In this document: positions 9,460 through 17,217 of the stretch, in pieces
Layout: the number at the start of each line of letters is the position of its first letter
Position numbering within the stretch: position 1 is the stretch's first letter
Source: Brevundimonas sp.
GTDB taxonomy: Bacteria; Pseudomonadota; Alphaproteobacteria; Caulobacterales; Caulobacteraceae
Assembly (NCBI RefSeq): GCF_030704825.1
Contig: NZ_JAUYNX010000024.1
Span: 1 to 64,000, forward strand
Reading direction: 5' to 3'
Length of the DNA: 64,000 nucleotides
Position numbers and translations under genes: made by a program
Notes under the pieces: generated by a model
The model's database searches: none
Told to the model about the DNA's origin: nothing
Seen by the model: the letters and a program-made list of their open reading frames with translations, nothing else

Positions 9460-10320
9460 GTGATTGCGACGTTGACGTCATTGGCCCTGGCGACCTGCCT
9501 CCTGGATCCCACCGCGATCAGGGACCCTCAGGCGTCGCCGCCGGTCGACCGCCTCCCCGTCGGAGCGGCGGAGAGGCCGGACAACGCCGCCGACGGCGAC
9601 TTCGAACCCGCCCGCTGGATCAATCCGCCGTCGGTCGAAGTCGCCGGCGAACTGACGCCGGGTTTCGCCGCCGGGATCGGCATCTCCGGCAGGGTCCGTT
9701 TGAGTTGCCAGGCGGAAGAGCAGGGTCTGCCGAAGGACTGCGAGGTCGTCAGCGCCGCGCCGGAGGGCATGGGCTTCGAGGCCGCCGCCCTGGAAGTCGC
9801 CCGGACCGGGATTGTCCGACCCGCCATGCTTGACGGCGTCCCGGTGCGCGAAGAGGTCACCTTCAATATCGAGTTCTCGACCGAGACGCTCGAGGAGGCG
9901 GCGTGGGCGCCCGTCCCGTACGAGGGACCCGAGCCGACGCCCGCCGCCCTCGCCCTGGCTCGCCGGATTGTCCTTCAGGGCCTCGACGTCTCCGTGCAAT
10001 CCGAAGAGGAGGCCCTGCTTGACGGTCTTGCCGGTGACCGTCGCGAGATTGTCCGGGACTGGCTTCGGGAGCTTCGACCGCTCGGCGATGAAATTTTCAT
10101 CCACAACCAGACCCTGATGGTCGCGCGTCTGTCGGCGGAGTCGGAAATGTCGGCCTATCTTGCCGATGGAACCCTGCCGTCGTCCCCTGTCCCGACGCCC
10201 GAACAGATGGCGGTCGCGACGTCCGATCTTGCGGACCCCAACGAGCGGGCCATCTGGATCGCGGTGAGGGATCGCTACTGCGCGCGATGGTCGTGCGCCA
10301 TTCCCGAAATGGCTGACTGA
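9460..10320 (+). CDS. TonB C-terminal-domain-like exported protein
   Basis: About 286 residues. A GTG start at 9460 with GGAG just before it gives a short hydrophobic N-terminus (VIATLTSLALATCLLDP) that could be a signal peptide or lipoprotein signal with Cys near residue 13. Residues roughly 65-145 resemble the TonB C-terminal domain: GRVRLSC, LPKDCEVVSAAPEGMGFEAAAL, IVRPAMLDGVPV, and TFNIEF. The rest is unlike TonB and there is no long Pro-rich linker, so energy transduction is not implied. It overlaps the next gene by one base (TGATG). Confidence 0.7.
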   Translation: MIATLTSLALATCLLDPTAIRDPQASPPVDRLPVGAAERPDNAADGDFEPARWINPPSVEVAGELTPGFAAGIGISGRVRLSCQAEEQGLPKDCEVVSAAPEGMGFEAAALEVARTGIVRPAMLDGVPVREEVTFNIEFSTETLEEAAWAPVPYEGPEPTPAALALARRIVLQGLDVSVQSEEEALLDGLAGDRREIVRDWLRELRPLGDEIFIHNQTLMVARLSAESEMSAYLADGTLPSSPVPTPEQMAVATSDLADPNERAIWIAVRDRYCARWSCAIPEMAD

Positions 10321-11498
10321 TGCTCCTTCCCTTCTTCACCGCCCTGCGAGACGCGCGGGTTCCCGTGTCGATGAAGGAATGGCTCCACCTGATGGAGGCC
10401 ATGGACAGGGACGTGGCGGGGCGGAAGGTCGATGACTTCTACCACCTGTCGCGGGCGGTGCTGGTCAAGGACGAGAAGCACTACGACCGGTTCGACCAGG
10501 CGTTCGGCAAGGTGTTCGCCGGGATCGAGACCGTCGGCGCGGGCGAGGAGCCGTCGCTGGACGTGCCCGAGGACTGGCTGAAGCTGCTCAACGAAAAATA
10601 CCTGACCGACGAGGAGAAGGCGCAGATCGAGGCGCTGGGCGGGTTCGACAAGCTGATGGAGACGCTGAAACAGCGGCTCGAGGAGCAGCAGGGCCGGCAC
10701 GAAGGCGGCAGCAAGTGGATCGGCACCGGCGGGACCAGCCCGTTCGGCCACGGCGGCTACAATCCCGAGGGCGTGCGCGTCGGCGGGCCGGGGCGGCAGG
10801 GCCGCGCGGTCAAGGTCTGGGAGAAACGCGAGTACCGCAATCTGGACGACCAGGTCGAACTGGGCACGCGCAACATCAAGGTGGCCCTGCGCCGTCTGCG
10901 CCGGTTCGCCCGGCAGGGCGCGCCGGACGAGTTGGACATGGACGCCACCATCGACGGCACGGCGCGTCAGGGCTGGCTGGACATCCACATGCGGCCTGAG
11001 CGGCGCAATACGATCAAGGTGCTGCTGTTCCTCGACATCGGCGGCTCGATGGATGCCCATGTGAAGATGTGCGAGGAGCTGTTCTCGGCCGCCAAGACCG
11101 AGTTCAAACACCTGGAATTCTTCTACTTTCACAACTGCCTCTACGAGGGGGTGTGGAAGGACAACCGGCGCCGGCACGAGCAGAAGATCCCGACCTGGGA
11201 GGTGCTGAACAAATACCCCGGCGACTGGCGCGCCATCTTCGTCGGCGACGCCACCATGAGCCCCTATGAGGTGACCATGCCCGGCGGCTCGGTCGAGCAC
11301 TGGAACGAGGAGGCGGGCGCCGTCTGGATGAAGCGGGCGACGCAGCAGTGGGACAAGGTCGCCTGGCTGAACCCGTCGCCGGAGCGGTACTGGAGCTATT
11401 CGGCCTCGGTCGGGATGGTGCGCGAACTGGTCGACGGGCGGATGTATCCGCTGACGCTGGAAGGGCTGGAGAAGGCGATGCGGGCGCTGGCCAAATAG
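10320..11498 (+). CDS. CoxE-like VWA domain protein
   Basis: 392 residues. N-terminal MLLPFFTALRDARVPVSMKEWLHLMEAM is the standard opening of the CoxE-like/DUF VWA group. A Gly/Arg-rich middle (about 125-170) is followed by a VWA domain with a MIDAS-like DIGGSMD (about residue 240), WxNNRRRH and IFVGDATMSPYE. Members usually accompany MoxR-type AAA ATPases in metal-dependent protein remodelling. No ATPase is in this window, so its partner must be encoded elsewhere. It starts one base inside the stop of the previous gene. Confidence 0.9.
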   Translation: MLLPFFTALRDARVPVSMKEWLHLMEAMDRDVAGRKVDDFYHLSRAVLVKDEKHYDRFDQAFGKVFAGIETVGAGEEPSLDVPEDWLKLLNEKYLTDEEKAQIEALGGFDKLMETLKQRLEEQQGRHEGGSKWIGTGGTSPFGHGGYNPEGVRVGGPGRQGRAVKVWEKREYRNLDDQVELGTRNIKVALRRLRRFARQGAPDELDMDATIDGTARQGWLDIHMRPERRNTIKVLLFLDIGGSMDAHVKMCEELFSAAKTEFKHLEFFYFHNCLYEGVWKDNRRRHEQKIPTWEVLNKYPGDWRAIFVGDATMSPYEVTMPGGSVEHWNEEAGAVWMKRATQQWDKVAWLNPSPERYWSYSASVGMVRELVDGRMYPLTLEGLEKAMRALAK

Positions 11499-11533
11499 GC
11501 TAGGCTGAGGCGTTCGTCACGGGAGGCCAAGCC

Positions 11534-12040
11534 ATGCTCGCCATCGTTGTCGCCGTCCTGCTCCAGCAGGCCACGCCCGGCCAGGTGGTGTGGGAGACGC
11601 CGGCCCCGCCGCCTCCCGTCGCGGCTGTCGGGACAGCCGAGGTTCCCGCCATTCCCGATTACGCCCGGACCGACCCCTGGGGCTATGAACGGGCCGAGTG
11701 CAGCCCGCTGGTGCGCAAGGCCGCGGAACCGATGGAGGCCTGCCAGCAGCGGGTTCGCATGGCCCTGGCCGCCAATCTGGGCGCCGCCCTTCCCGACGGA
11801 TTGGCGCCGGCGGGCGCGGCGGACAATTGCCGCCAGGAGGCGGCGGGCGACCGCTACGCCCTGCAGTGCGGCGCCCCGGCCCGCAGCGCGCCGTCCGCCC
11901 CCGACCTTCGGGAACGGTCCTGCACCTCACGCCCGAGCGTCACCGCCGAGGGCGCGGTGTCGTTCCGGGAAGAATGCACGGTCGGCGGACAGGAGGTTCG
12001 CGACGAGGGTCTGAGAATCCGGCTGGGCGGCCGCGACTAG
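11534..12040 (+). CDS. Cys-rich exported protein, paralog A
   Basis: 168 residues, function unknown. The N-terminus MLAIVVAVLLQQATPG is hydrophobic and could direct export, followed by a Pro-rich stretch. A core IPDYARTDPWGYERAECSPLV with VRKAAEPMEACQQRVRMAL (about 40-80) recurs in the next gene. Six cysteines (in ECSP, EACQ, DNCR, LQCG, RSCT, EECT) suggest disulfides in the periplasm. A good ribosome site (GGGAGG) lies at about 11520-11526. The family is not recognised. Confidence 0.75.
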   Translation: MLAIVVAVLLQQATPGQVVWETPAPPPPVAAVGTAEVPAIPDYARTDPWGYERAECSPLVRKAAEPMEACQQRVRMALAANLGAALPDGLAPAGAADNCRQEAAGDRYALQCGAPARSAPSAPDLRERSCTSRPSVTAEGAVSFREECTVGGQEVRDEGLRIRLGGRD

Positions 12041-12088
12041 GCCCTTCCGGCGTCGTCAGGTCCGGAAAGGAGACGCCCGCGTCCGGCC

Positions 12089-12535
12089 ATGCACAGTGCG
12101 CCCCGAAGACGGGGGCGGGCGATGCTGCTGGCTATGATGGCGATGACGATCCAGCTTTCGGCGGCGGCCGGCGACCCGCCGGAACTCGAGATTCCGGACT
12201 GGGCCCTGCGCGACCCCTACGGCTTCGTGCTGTCGAACTGCAGCCCCCTGGTCCGACGGTCGAGCGAGTCGCTCGAGGCCTGCGAACACCGCGTCGGGGA
12301 AGCCCTGCGCGCCCGCCTGCCCGGTTTCCGTCCGCGGCCGGCGGCGACCCTCGTCGCCTCGGGAGCGGATGATCCTCCGGCGGCCGTCAGCGGCACGGCC
12401 TTCGGCGGACGCTGCACGACGCGGCAGGACAGCCGGCGCGGCGAGGACGGATCGTCGTCGTCCGGAATGATCCTCTGCGGCGACCCGTCCAGCGCAGCGT
12501 CGCGGGCGCTTGAAGCGGTGTTGCGGCCTCGCTGA
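12089..12535 (+). CDS. Cys-rich exported protein, paralog B
   Basis: 148 residues from the first ATG, with a basic then hydrophobic N-terminus (RRRGRAMLLAMMAMTIQLS) that looks like a signal peptide. An ATG at 12122 is an alternative. IPDWALRDPYGFVLSNCSPLV and RRSSESLEACEHRVGEAL closely match paralog A, so the two arose by tandem duplication. The C-terminal halves diverge; this copy has four cysteines. Function unknown. Confidence 0.72.
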   Translation: MHSAPRRRGRAMLLAMMAMTIQLSAAAGDPPELEIPDWALRDPYGFVLSNCSPLVRRSSESLEACEHRVGEALRARLPGFRPRPAATLVASGADDPPAAVSGTAFGGRCTTRQDSRRGEDGSSSSGMILCGDPSSAASRALEAVLRPR

Positions 12536-12553
12536 ACCGGAAGCCTGACATGA

Positions 12554-12587
12554 CGACGCCGCGCCCCGGGGTGAGGACGCGGCGTCG
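12554..12587. terminator. hairpin between convergent genes
   Basis: CGACGCCGCG and CGCGGCGTCG form a perfect 10-bp stem around a 14-base loop. It lies between the paralog B stop and the csbD stop and could serve both strands. There is no strong T-tract. Confidence 0.5.
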
Positions 12588-12605
12588 ATTCGGCAGCCGG
12601 AAAGT

Positions 12606-12788
12606 CTAGTTCCGGTTGTCGCGAAGCGTATCCTTCAGACCGCCCACGGCGTTCTGGACCTTGCCGGAGACCTGGTCGGCCTCGCCTTCGGCCCTCAGCT
12701 TCTGATCGCCGGTGACCTTGCCGGCGAGTTCCTTGGCCTTGCCTTCGAGGTTGCGGGCGGCGCCTTCGACGCGATCGTGATCGGGCAT
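12606..12788 (-). CDS. CsbD-family small stress protein
   Basis: 60 residues. DRVEGAARNLEGKAKELAGKVTGD, given here in part, and the second DQVSGKVQNAVGGLKDTLR repeat are the CsbD hallmark: a small, highly charged two-helix protein seen in general stress regulons. Its molecular role is not established. The ATG at 12786-12788 follows a likely GGATC-type ribosome site. The 123-base gap upstream would hold its promoter. Confidence 0.88.
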   Translation of the reverse strand: MPDHDRVEGAARNLEGKAKELAGKVTGDQKLRAEGEADQVSGKVQNAVGGLKDTLRDNRN

Positions 12789-12911
12789 GGGATGATCCTC
12801 TGCTGGACGCCGTCGGGAGGCGGCGTCTCGTGCAAGGATAACGGGACCGGGCGGGACCCGTTCCCCCTCCGCGTCAATGGACCGGGCCCGCGCGGCGCCG
12901 GGCCGCGGAGG

Positions 12912-13364
12912 TCAGGCCCCGCGCCGCAGCCAGACCGCCACCGCCCAGGCGTGGGCGTCATGGCGGAGCAACCTGATCGCCGTGGCCGCATCCAGCCAGA
13001 CCAGCTGGTGATCGGCCTCGACCTTGGCGGCGGCGTCGAGCGACAGCATTTCGGCGCTCCAGAAGCCGCCGGTGTTGTTGATCGGCTGGCCGTCGGACTT
13101 GCGGAAATACTGGGCGGCCCCGGCGATGCGGGCGAGCGGGCGGACGGTCATGCCGGCCTCTTCCACGAACTCGCGGATCAGGGCCTGTTCCTCGGTCTCG
13201 TCGCCATCGACGGCGCCGCCGGGAAGATCGTGATAGCTGCCCCGTCCCCGGTCGACGCGTACACAGGCCAGGCGGCCCTCATGGACGACCAGCCCGAAGG
13301 CCGTGGCGCGCGTCCGGTGGTCCAGACCGGGCTCGGCCGTTCCGAATTGCAGCGGCCGGCCCAT
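12912..13364 (-). CDS. NUDIX hydrolase
   Basis: 150 residues. The Nudix box is complete: GGAVDGDETEEQALIREF then VEEAG, at about 48-71, matching Gx5Ex7REUxEExGU. It hydrolyses a nucleoside-diphosphate-linked compound with Mg2+; the substrate is unknown. It stops just upstream of csbD and starts 3 bases from the end of the REC-HWE kinase gene, so it may be the last gene of that transcript. Confidence 0.92.
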   Translation of the reverse strand: MGRPLQFGTAEPGLDHRTRATAFGLVVHEGRLACVRVDRGRGSYHDLPGGAVDGDETEEQALIREFVEEAGMTVRPLARIAGAAQYFRKSDGQPINNTGGFWSAEMLSLDAAAKVEADHQLVWLDAATAIRLLRHDAHAWAVAVWLRRGA

Positions 13365-13366
13365 GC

Positions 13367-14425
13367 TCAGAGATCGAAGGCCAGGCGGGCGCGCACGCCC
13401 TTGTGCGCCTTGTCGAACTCGACCGCCGAGCGGAGGCCGGACGCCATGGCCGAAACGATCTTGCCGCCCAGACCGGTGCCCCTGATCGCGCCCTCCCCCA
13501 TGCCGGGGCCGTCGTCCTCGACGGTCAGCAGGGCCCGGCCGGCGCCGTCGGGTTGCAGGGTGACGCGGATCTCGCCGCCTTCGCCCGGGGCGTAGGCGTA
13601 TTTGACGGCGTTGGTGACCAGTTCGGTGACCACCACCCCCAGGGACACGGCCTGGTCGGTCGAGACCCGCATCGGTTCCGCGTCGAGGGTGATCCGGGGG
13701 GCGGCGCCGCCGGGGCCCATCGACTTGCCGAGTTCGGCGATCAGGCCCTCGAGATATTCGTCCATGGCGACCGAGATCATGTCGCCCGAGGTGTAGAGCC
13801 GGCGGTGGACGTGGGCCACCGCCTCGATCCGGGCCTGGGATTCCTTCAGCGCGGCGCGGGCGCCCTCGTCGACGAGGTGGCGCAGCTGCAGCGACATGAA
13901 GCTGGAGACCAGCTGCAGGGAGTTGCCGACGCGGTGGTTGACCTCGCGCAGCATGGCCTCGGCGCGGTCGCGGGCCAGACGGACCTCTTCCTGGGCCTCG
14001 TCGTGCTCGCGCTGGAGACGGCGTCGGTGGAGGGCATCCTCGAGGGCGTTGCGCAGCAGGGCGGTGAAGTCCTCGGACACGTCCTTGATGACATAGTCGG
14101 CGGCGCCGGCGCGCAGGGCGGCGACGGCGATGCGACCCTCCTGGGCCCCGGTGACATAGACCACCGGCGGCGGGTTCTCGAGGGCGATGATGTCCGGCAG
14201 GACGTCCAGACCCTCGCGCCCCGGCATGTAGTGATCCAGGGCGACGGCGTCGAAATCGCCGGGCCGGTCGACGAGAATCTGCAGGCCCGCGTCGCCGTCC
14301 GGCGCGCAGGTGACGGCGTAACCGTGTCGCCCCAGCTCCTTCTCGACCAGCCGCGACAATCCGCGGTCATCGTCGATGTAGAGCAGACGGATGACCTCGC
14401 CCTGGGTCCTCACGCGTTCACTCAC
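13367..14425 (-). CDS. response-regulator/HWE-type histidine kinase hybrid
   Basis: 352 residues. An N-terminal receiver domain (about 12-130) has IDDD acidic residues, the phosphorylatable Asp in ALDHYMP and a KDVSE Lys. A HisKA_2/HWE-like kinase follows, with the His box REVNHRVGNSLQLV (about 160), an N box ELVTNAVKYAY and a G box DDGPGMGEG. Phosphate could be received from the upstream CHASE3 kinase by way of the receiver, then change the activity of the kinase part. The GTG at 14423-14425 overlaps the previous stop as GTGA. Confidence 0.9.
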   Translation of the reverse strand: MSERVRTQGEVIRLLYIDDDRGLSRLVEKELGRHGYAVTCAPDGDAGLQILVDRPGDFDAVALDHYMPGREGLDVLPDIIALENPPPVVYVTGAQEGRIAVAALRAGAADYVIKDVSEDFTALLRNALEDALHRRRLQREHDEAQEEVRLARDRAEAMLREVNHRVGNSLQLVSSFMSLQLRHLVDEGARAALKESQARIEAVAHVHRRLYTSGDMISVAMDEYLEGLIAELGKSMGPGGAAPRITLDAEPMRVSTDQAVSLGVVVTELVTNAVKYAYAPGEGGEIRVTLQPDGAGRALLTVEDDGPGMGEGAIRGTGLGGKIVSAMASGLRSAVEFDKAHKGVRARLAFDL

Positions 14426-14847
14426 TCGATGTCCGGGGCCTGCATGACCGACAGAAACAGTCCCAGCTGGCGAATGGCGCCAGCGAAGCTTTCGTAGTCC
14501 ACCGGCTTGGTGATGTAGACGTTGCAGCCCAGGTCGTAGCAGCGGTCGATCTCGACCTTGTCGTCGGTCGTGGTCAGCACGACGACGGGCGCGCGCCTCA
14601 GGCGCTCGTCGCCCTTCACCTTCACGAGGATGTCGGTGCCGGACATGTCGGGCAGGTTGAGGTCCAGCAGGATCAGCATGGGGCCGTTCATGCGGACCTC
14701 ATGGCTGAACAAATAGTCCATGGCCGAGCCGCCGTCGGCGAAATGCACGATGTCGTTGGCGATATTGGCGCGCCGGATGTTCTTTTCGATCAGCTTGGCG
14801 TGGCCGAGATCGTCCTCGACCATCACGATCTTGACGGCACTGGTCAT
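14422..14847 (-). CDS. single-domain response regulator (Rcp1-like)
   Basis: 141 residues, one receiver domain and no output domain. Acidic pocket VEDD near residue 10, phospho-Asp in LLDLNLPDMSG (about 61), Thr in LTTTDD and Lys in YITKPVD. The extended alpha4 region resembles Rcp1, the partner of phytochrome-like kinases. It overlaps the CHASE3 kinase stop as ATGA and is overlapped by the next gene, so the three are translated as a coupled set. Confidence 0.92.
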   Translation of the reverse strand: MTSAVKIVMVEDDLGHAKLIEKNIRRANIANDIVHFADGGSAMDYLFSHEVRMNGPMLILLDLNLPDMSGTDILVKVKGDERLRRAPVVVLTTTDDKVEIDRCYDLGCNVYITKPVDYESFAGAIRQLGLFLSVMQAPDIE

Positions 14848-16376
14848 GCGTAGTCTCCGGCGTCCGGGAGGAGGAGGCGTGTGGGGAATTTCAGTATGAA
14901 AGTCGAGCCCTTTCCAAGTTCCGACTCCACCGTGATCTCGCCCCCGAGGCGGCGTACGCTGTTGCGCACGAAGGCCAGGCCGAGACCCTCGCCCGGCTGA
15001 TCCTGCCGGCCCGACCGGCGGAACAGTTCGAAAATCCGCTCGTGATCGCGATCGGAAATGCCGCGGCCGTTGTCGGCGATGCGGTAGACCACCCGCCCCC
15101 CGGCGATCTCCTCGCCCGAAACGACGATGCGGCCGGGCCGGGACGGATCGACGTATTTGACCGCGTTCTCGACGAGGTTGCCGAACACCTGTTCGATCGA
15201 CAGGCGGTCGCTTTCGAGATCCGGCAGCGATTCGATCGCGATCTCGGCGTCGGCGGCCTGGGTCTGATGGCGGACGGAGTCGGCGATGCCGCGGACCATG
15301 CCCGTCATGTCGAGCCGTTCGGGCGTCAGGGCCCGGCGGCCCTCGCGCGACAGCTTGAGGATGGCGTTGATCAGCCGGTCCATCTTGGCCGTCGAAGCCC
15401 GGATGAAGCCGATGGCCTCGGGGATGTCCTCGCGGACGGCGGTCACAGCGGCGGGATCGACCGACTTCGGGGCCCGGGTCTCGATGGCCGCGATCTGGCG
15501 GTCGACGACCTGGCCGGCCAGTTCCAGCTCCGAGGTGTAGCCCATGATGTTGACCAGCGGCGCGCGCAGATCGTGGCTGACGATATAGGCGAAGCGCTGG
15601 ATCTCCTCGTTGGCGCGCGTCAGTTCGTAGGTGCGGCTACGGACCTGATGCTCCAGTCCGGCGTTCATCCGGTCGAGCGCCGCGCGGGCGTCCTGGATCT
15701 CGATCACATAGCGGCGGATCAGCCAGATGCTGGCGCCCGCCAGAACCAGGATCAGGGCCCCGCCGAGCGCGTTGGCCAGGACGGTGACATTGGCCGCCCA
15801 TTCGGACTGGCGGGTGCGGAATTGCAGGCGGGTGGCCTGGATCTCGTCGATGGCGGCGATCTCGACGCGGATGGCGTCCATCAGGGTCTTGCCCTGACCG
15901 CCCCGGATCAGGCTGACCGCTTCGCCGATGCGGCCGGTGCGGGCCAGGGCGATGGTGCGGTCCATGACGTCGAGGCGCTGGTCCGCAAGCTCCCGGATGC
16001 GTTCGACGCGCGGCCCCAGATCGGGATCGTCGCCGGTGAGGCCGGTCAGGTCCGACAACAGTTCCGGCAGATCGCGGATCGCCTCTTCATGGACAGCGAG
16101 GTAATCCGGGCGTGCGGTCAGCAGGAAACCGCGCTGTCCGGTCTCGGCGTCGACCAGCCGGGTCAGGGCCTCGCGCGAGAGCAGGCGAACCTGCTGGGCC
16201 TGTTCCACCGTGTCGTTGAACTCGGCCGTGCGCCGGATCATGACGAACACCGCCAGGTTGACGGCCAGCAGCAGCATGATCGCCAGCGCCAGCAGACCCG
16301 CCACGCGCCGGCCGAGCGTCGGCGTGCGCATGAATTGGCTGAAGGCCTGCAGCGTGGAGCGGAGCGCCGGACTCAT
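14844..16376 (-). CDS. CHASE3-domain sensor histidine kinase
   Basis: 510 residues in the inner membrane. TM helices at about 25-48 and 205-227 bracket a periplasmic CHASE3 domain with the DAETGQRGFLLT signature. Cytoplasmic parts: coiled-coil linker, His box IVSHDLRAPLVN (about 280), N box NLVENAVKYVD, G1 DNGRGISDRDHERIF and G2 GEGLGLAFVR. The His box followed by the phytochrome-like kinase core fits the single-domain regulator encoded next. The ligand is unknown. A 115-base divergent gap separates it from the plus-strand membrane protein gene. Confidence 0.93.
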   Translation of the reverse strand: MSPALRSTLQAFSQFMRTPTLGRRVAGLLALAIMLLLAVNLAVFVMIRRTAEFNDTVEQAQQVRLLSREALTRLVDAETGQRGFLLTARPDYLAVHEEAIRDLPELLSDLTGLTGDDPDLGPRVERIRELADQRLDVMDRTIALARTGRIGEAVSLIRGGQGKTLMDAIRVEIAAIDEIQATRLQFRTRQSEWAANVTVLANALGGALILVLAGASIWLIRRYVIEIQDARAALDRMNAGLEHQVRSRTYELTRANEEIQRFAYIVSHDLRAPLVNIMGYTSELELAGQVVDRQIAAIETRAPKSVDPAAVTAVREDIPEAIGFIRASTAKMDRLINAILKLSREGRRALTPERLDMTGMVRGIADSVRHQTQAADAEIAIESLPDLESDRLSIEQVFGNLVENAVKYVDPSRPGRIVVSGEEIAGGRVVYRIADNGRGISDRDHERIFELFRRSGRQDQPGEGLGLAFVRNSVRRLGGEITVESELGKGSTFILKFPTRLLLPDAGDYA

Positions 16377-16491
16377 CGGCGGCGAGCATTAGCGGCGCGT
16401 TTGGCCCTGTCCAGTCGCGTATCGGGAGAAACCCTCGCCGTTCTGAGGATTTAGGGTAAAGGTGCGCCCGTCAGGATCGGGGGAGAACGAC

Positions 16492-17202
16492 ATGGTGTGG
16501 TGGTGGTGGGTTGTTCCGGCGATCGTCGGATTGCTCGGACTGGTGTTGCTGTTCAGGGGCCTGGGCGCTCTGTTCCGGGGGCGGGTGTTCAGCGGATTTC
16601 TGGTCGGCGCGGGCGGCGCGGGCTTTCTGGCGGCGGCGACGATCGCGGCCCTGCTGGCGCTCGACGTCCAGACCTATGGCCGGCTGACCTATGAGCGGCC
16701 GGTCGCCACGGTCGAGACCCGGCAACTGGGACCGCAGTATTTCGAGGCCACGGTCATGCAGCCCGGCCGGGGCGAGAACGCGCCCGGCGTCAGCAACCTG
16801 TATCCGCTGCACGGCGACGAATGGCGCATCGAGGCCCAGGTGCTGAAATGGAAGCCGTGGGCCAATGTGCTGGGCCTGGACACGCAGTACCGGCTGGACC
16901 GGCTGTCCGGCCGCTACCGGTCGATCGAGCAGGAGATCAACGGCGCCCGCAGCGTACATCCGCTGACCGGGGGCGACGCCGGACCGGACTGGCTTCCGTG
17001 GCGCATCAGCGCCTGGGACGCGGCGCGGAAGTACCGCCGCTATGTCGACGCCGTCGACACCCTGTACGGCGGCGGGGCCTATATGCCGATGGCCGACGGA
17101 GCCAAATACGAGGTTTGGATCACCCAGTCCGGCCTGGTGGCGCGACCCGCGAACGACGCGGCGCGGGCGGCGTCGGCGGGAGGATGGACCGAGGTCCAGT
17201 AG
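16492..17202 (+). CDS. membrane-anchored protein, unknown function
   Basis: About 236 residues. The ATG at 16492 is chosen because GGGGGAGA lies 6 bases before it; an earlier frame start at 16462 has no such site. Two TM helices (about 5-22 and 32-58) open the protein (VWWWWVVPAIVGLLGLV; FLVGAGGAGFLAAATIAALL). The outer part contains LYPLHGDEWRIEAQVLKWKP, LDTQYRLDRLSGRYRS, then a segment near the end rich in Tyr and Ala. I have seen this pattern in conserved membrane proteins but cannot name a function. Confidence 0.75.
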   Translation: MVWWWWVVPAIVGLLGLVLLFRGLGALFRGRVFSGFLVGAGGAGFLAAATIAALLALDVQTYGRLTYERPVATVETRQLGPQYFEATVMQPGRGENAPGVSNLYPLHGDEWRIEAQVLKWKPWANVLGLDTQYRLDRLSGRYRSIEQEINGARSVHPLTGGDAGPDWLPWRISAWDAARKYRRYVDAVDTLYGGGAYMPMADGAKYEVWITQSGLVARPANDAARAASAGGWTEVQ

Positions 17203-17217
17203 TCTTCCCGGGGACGC

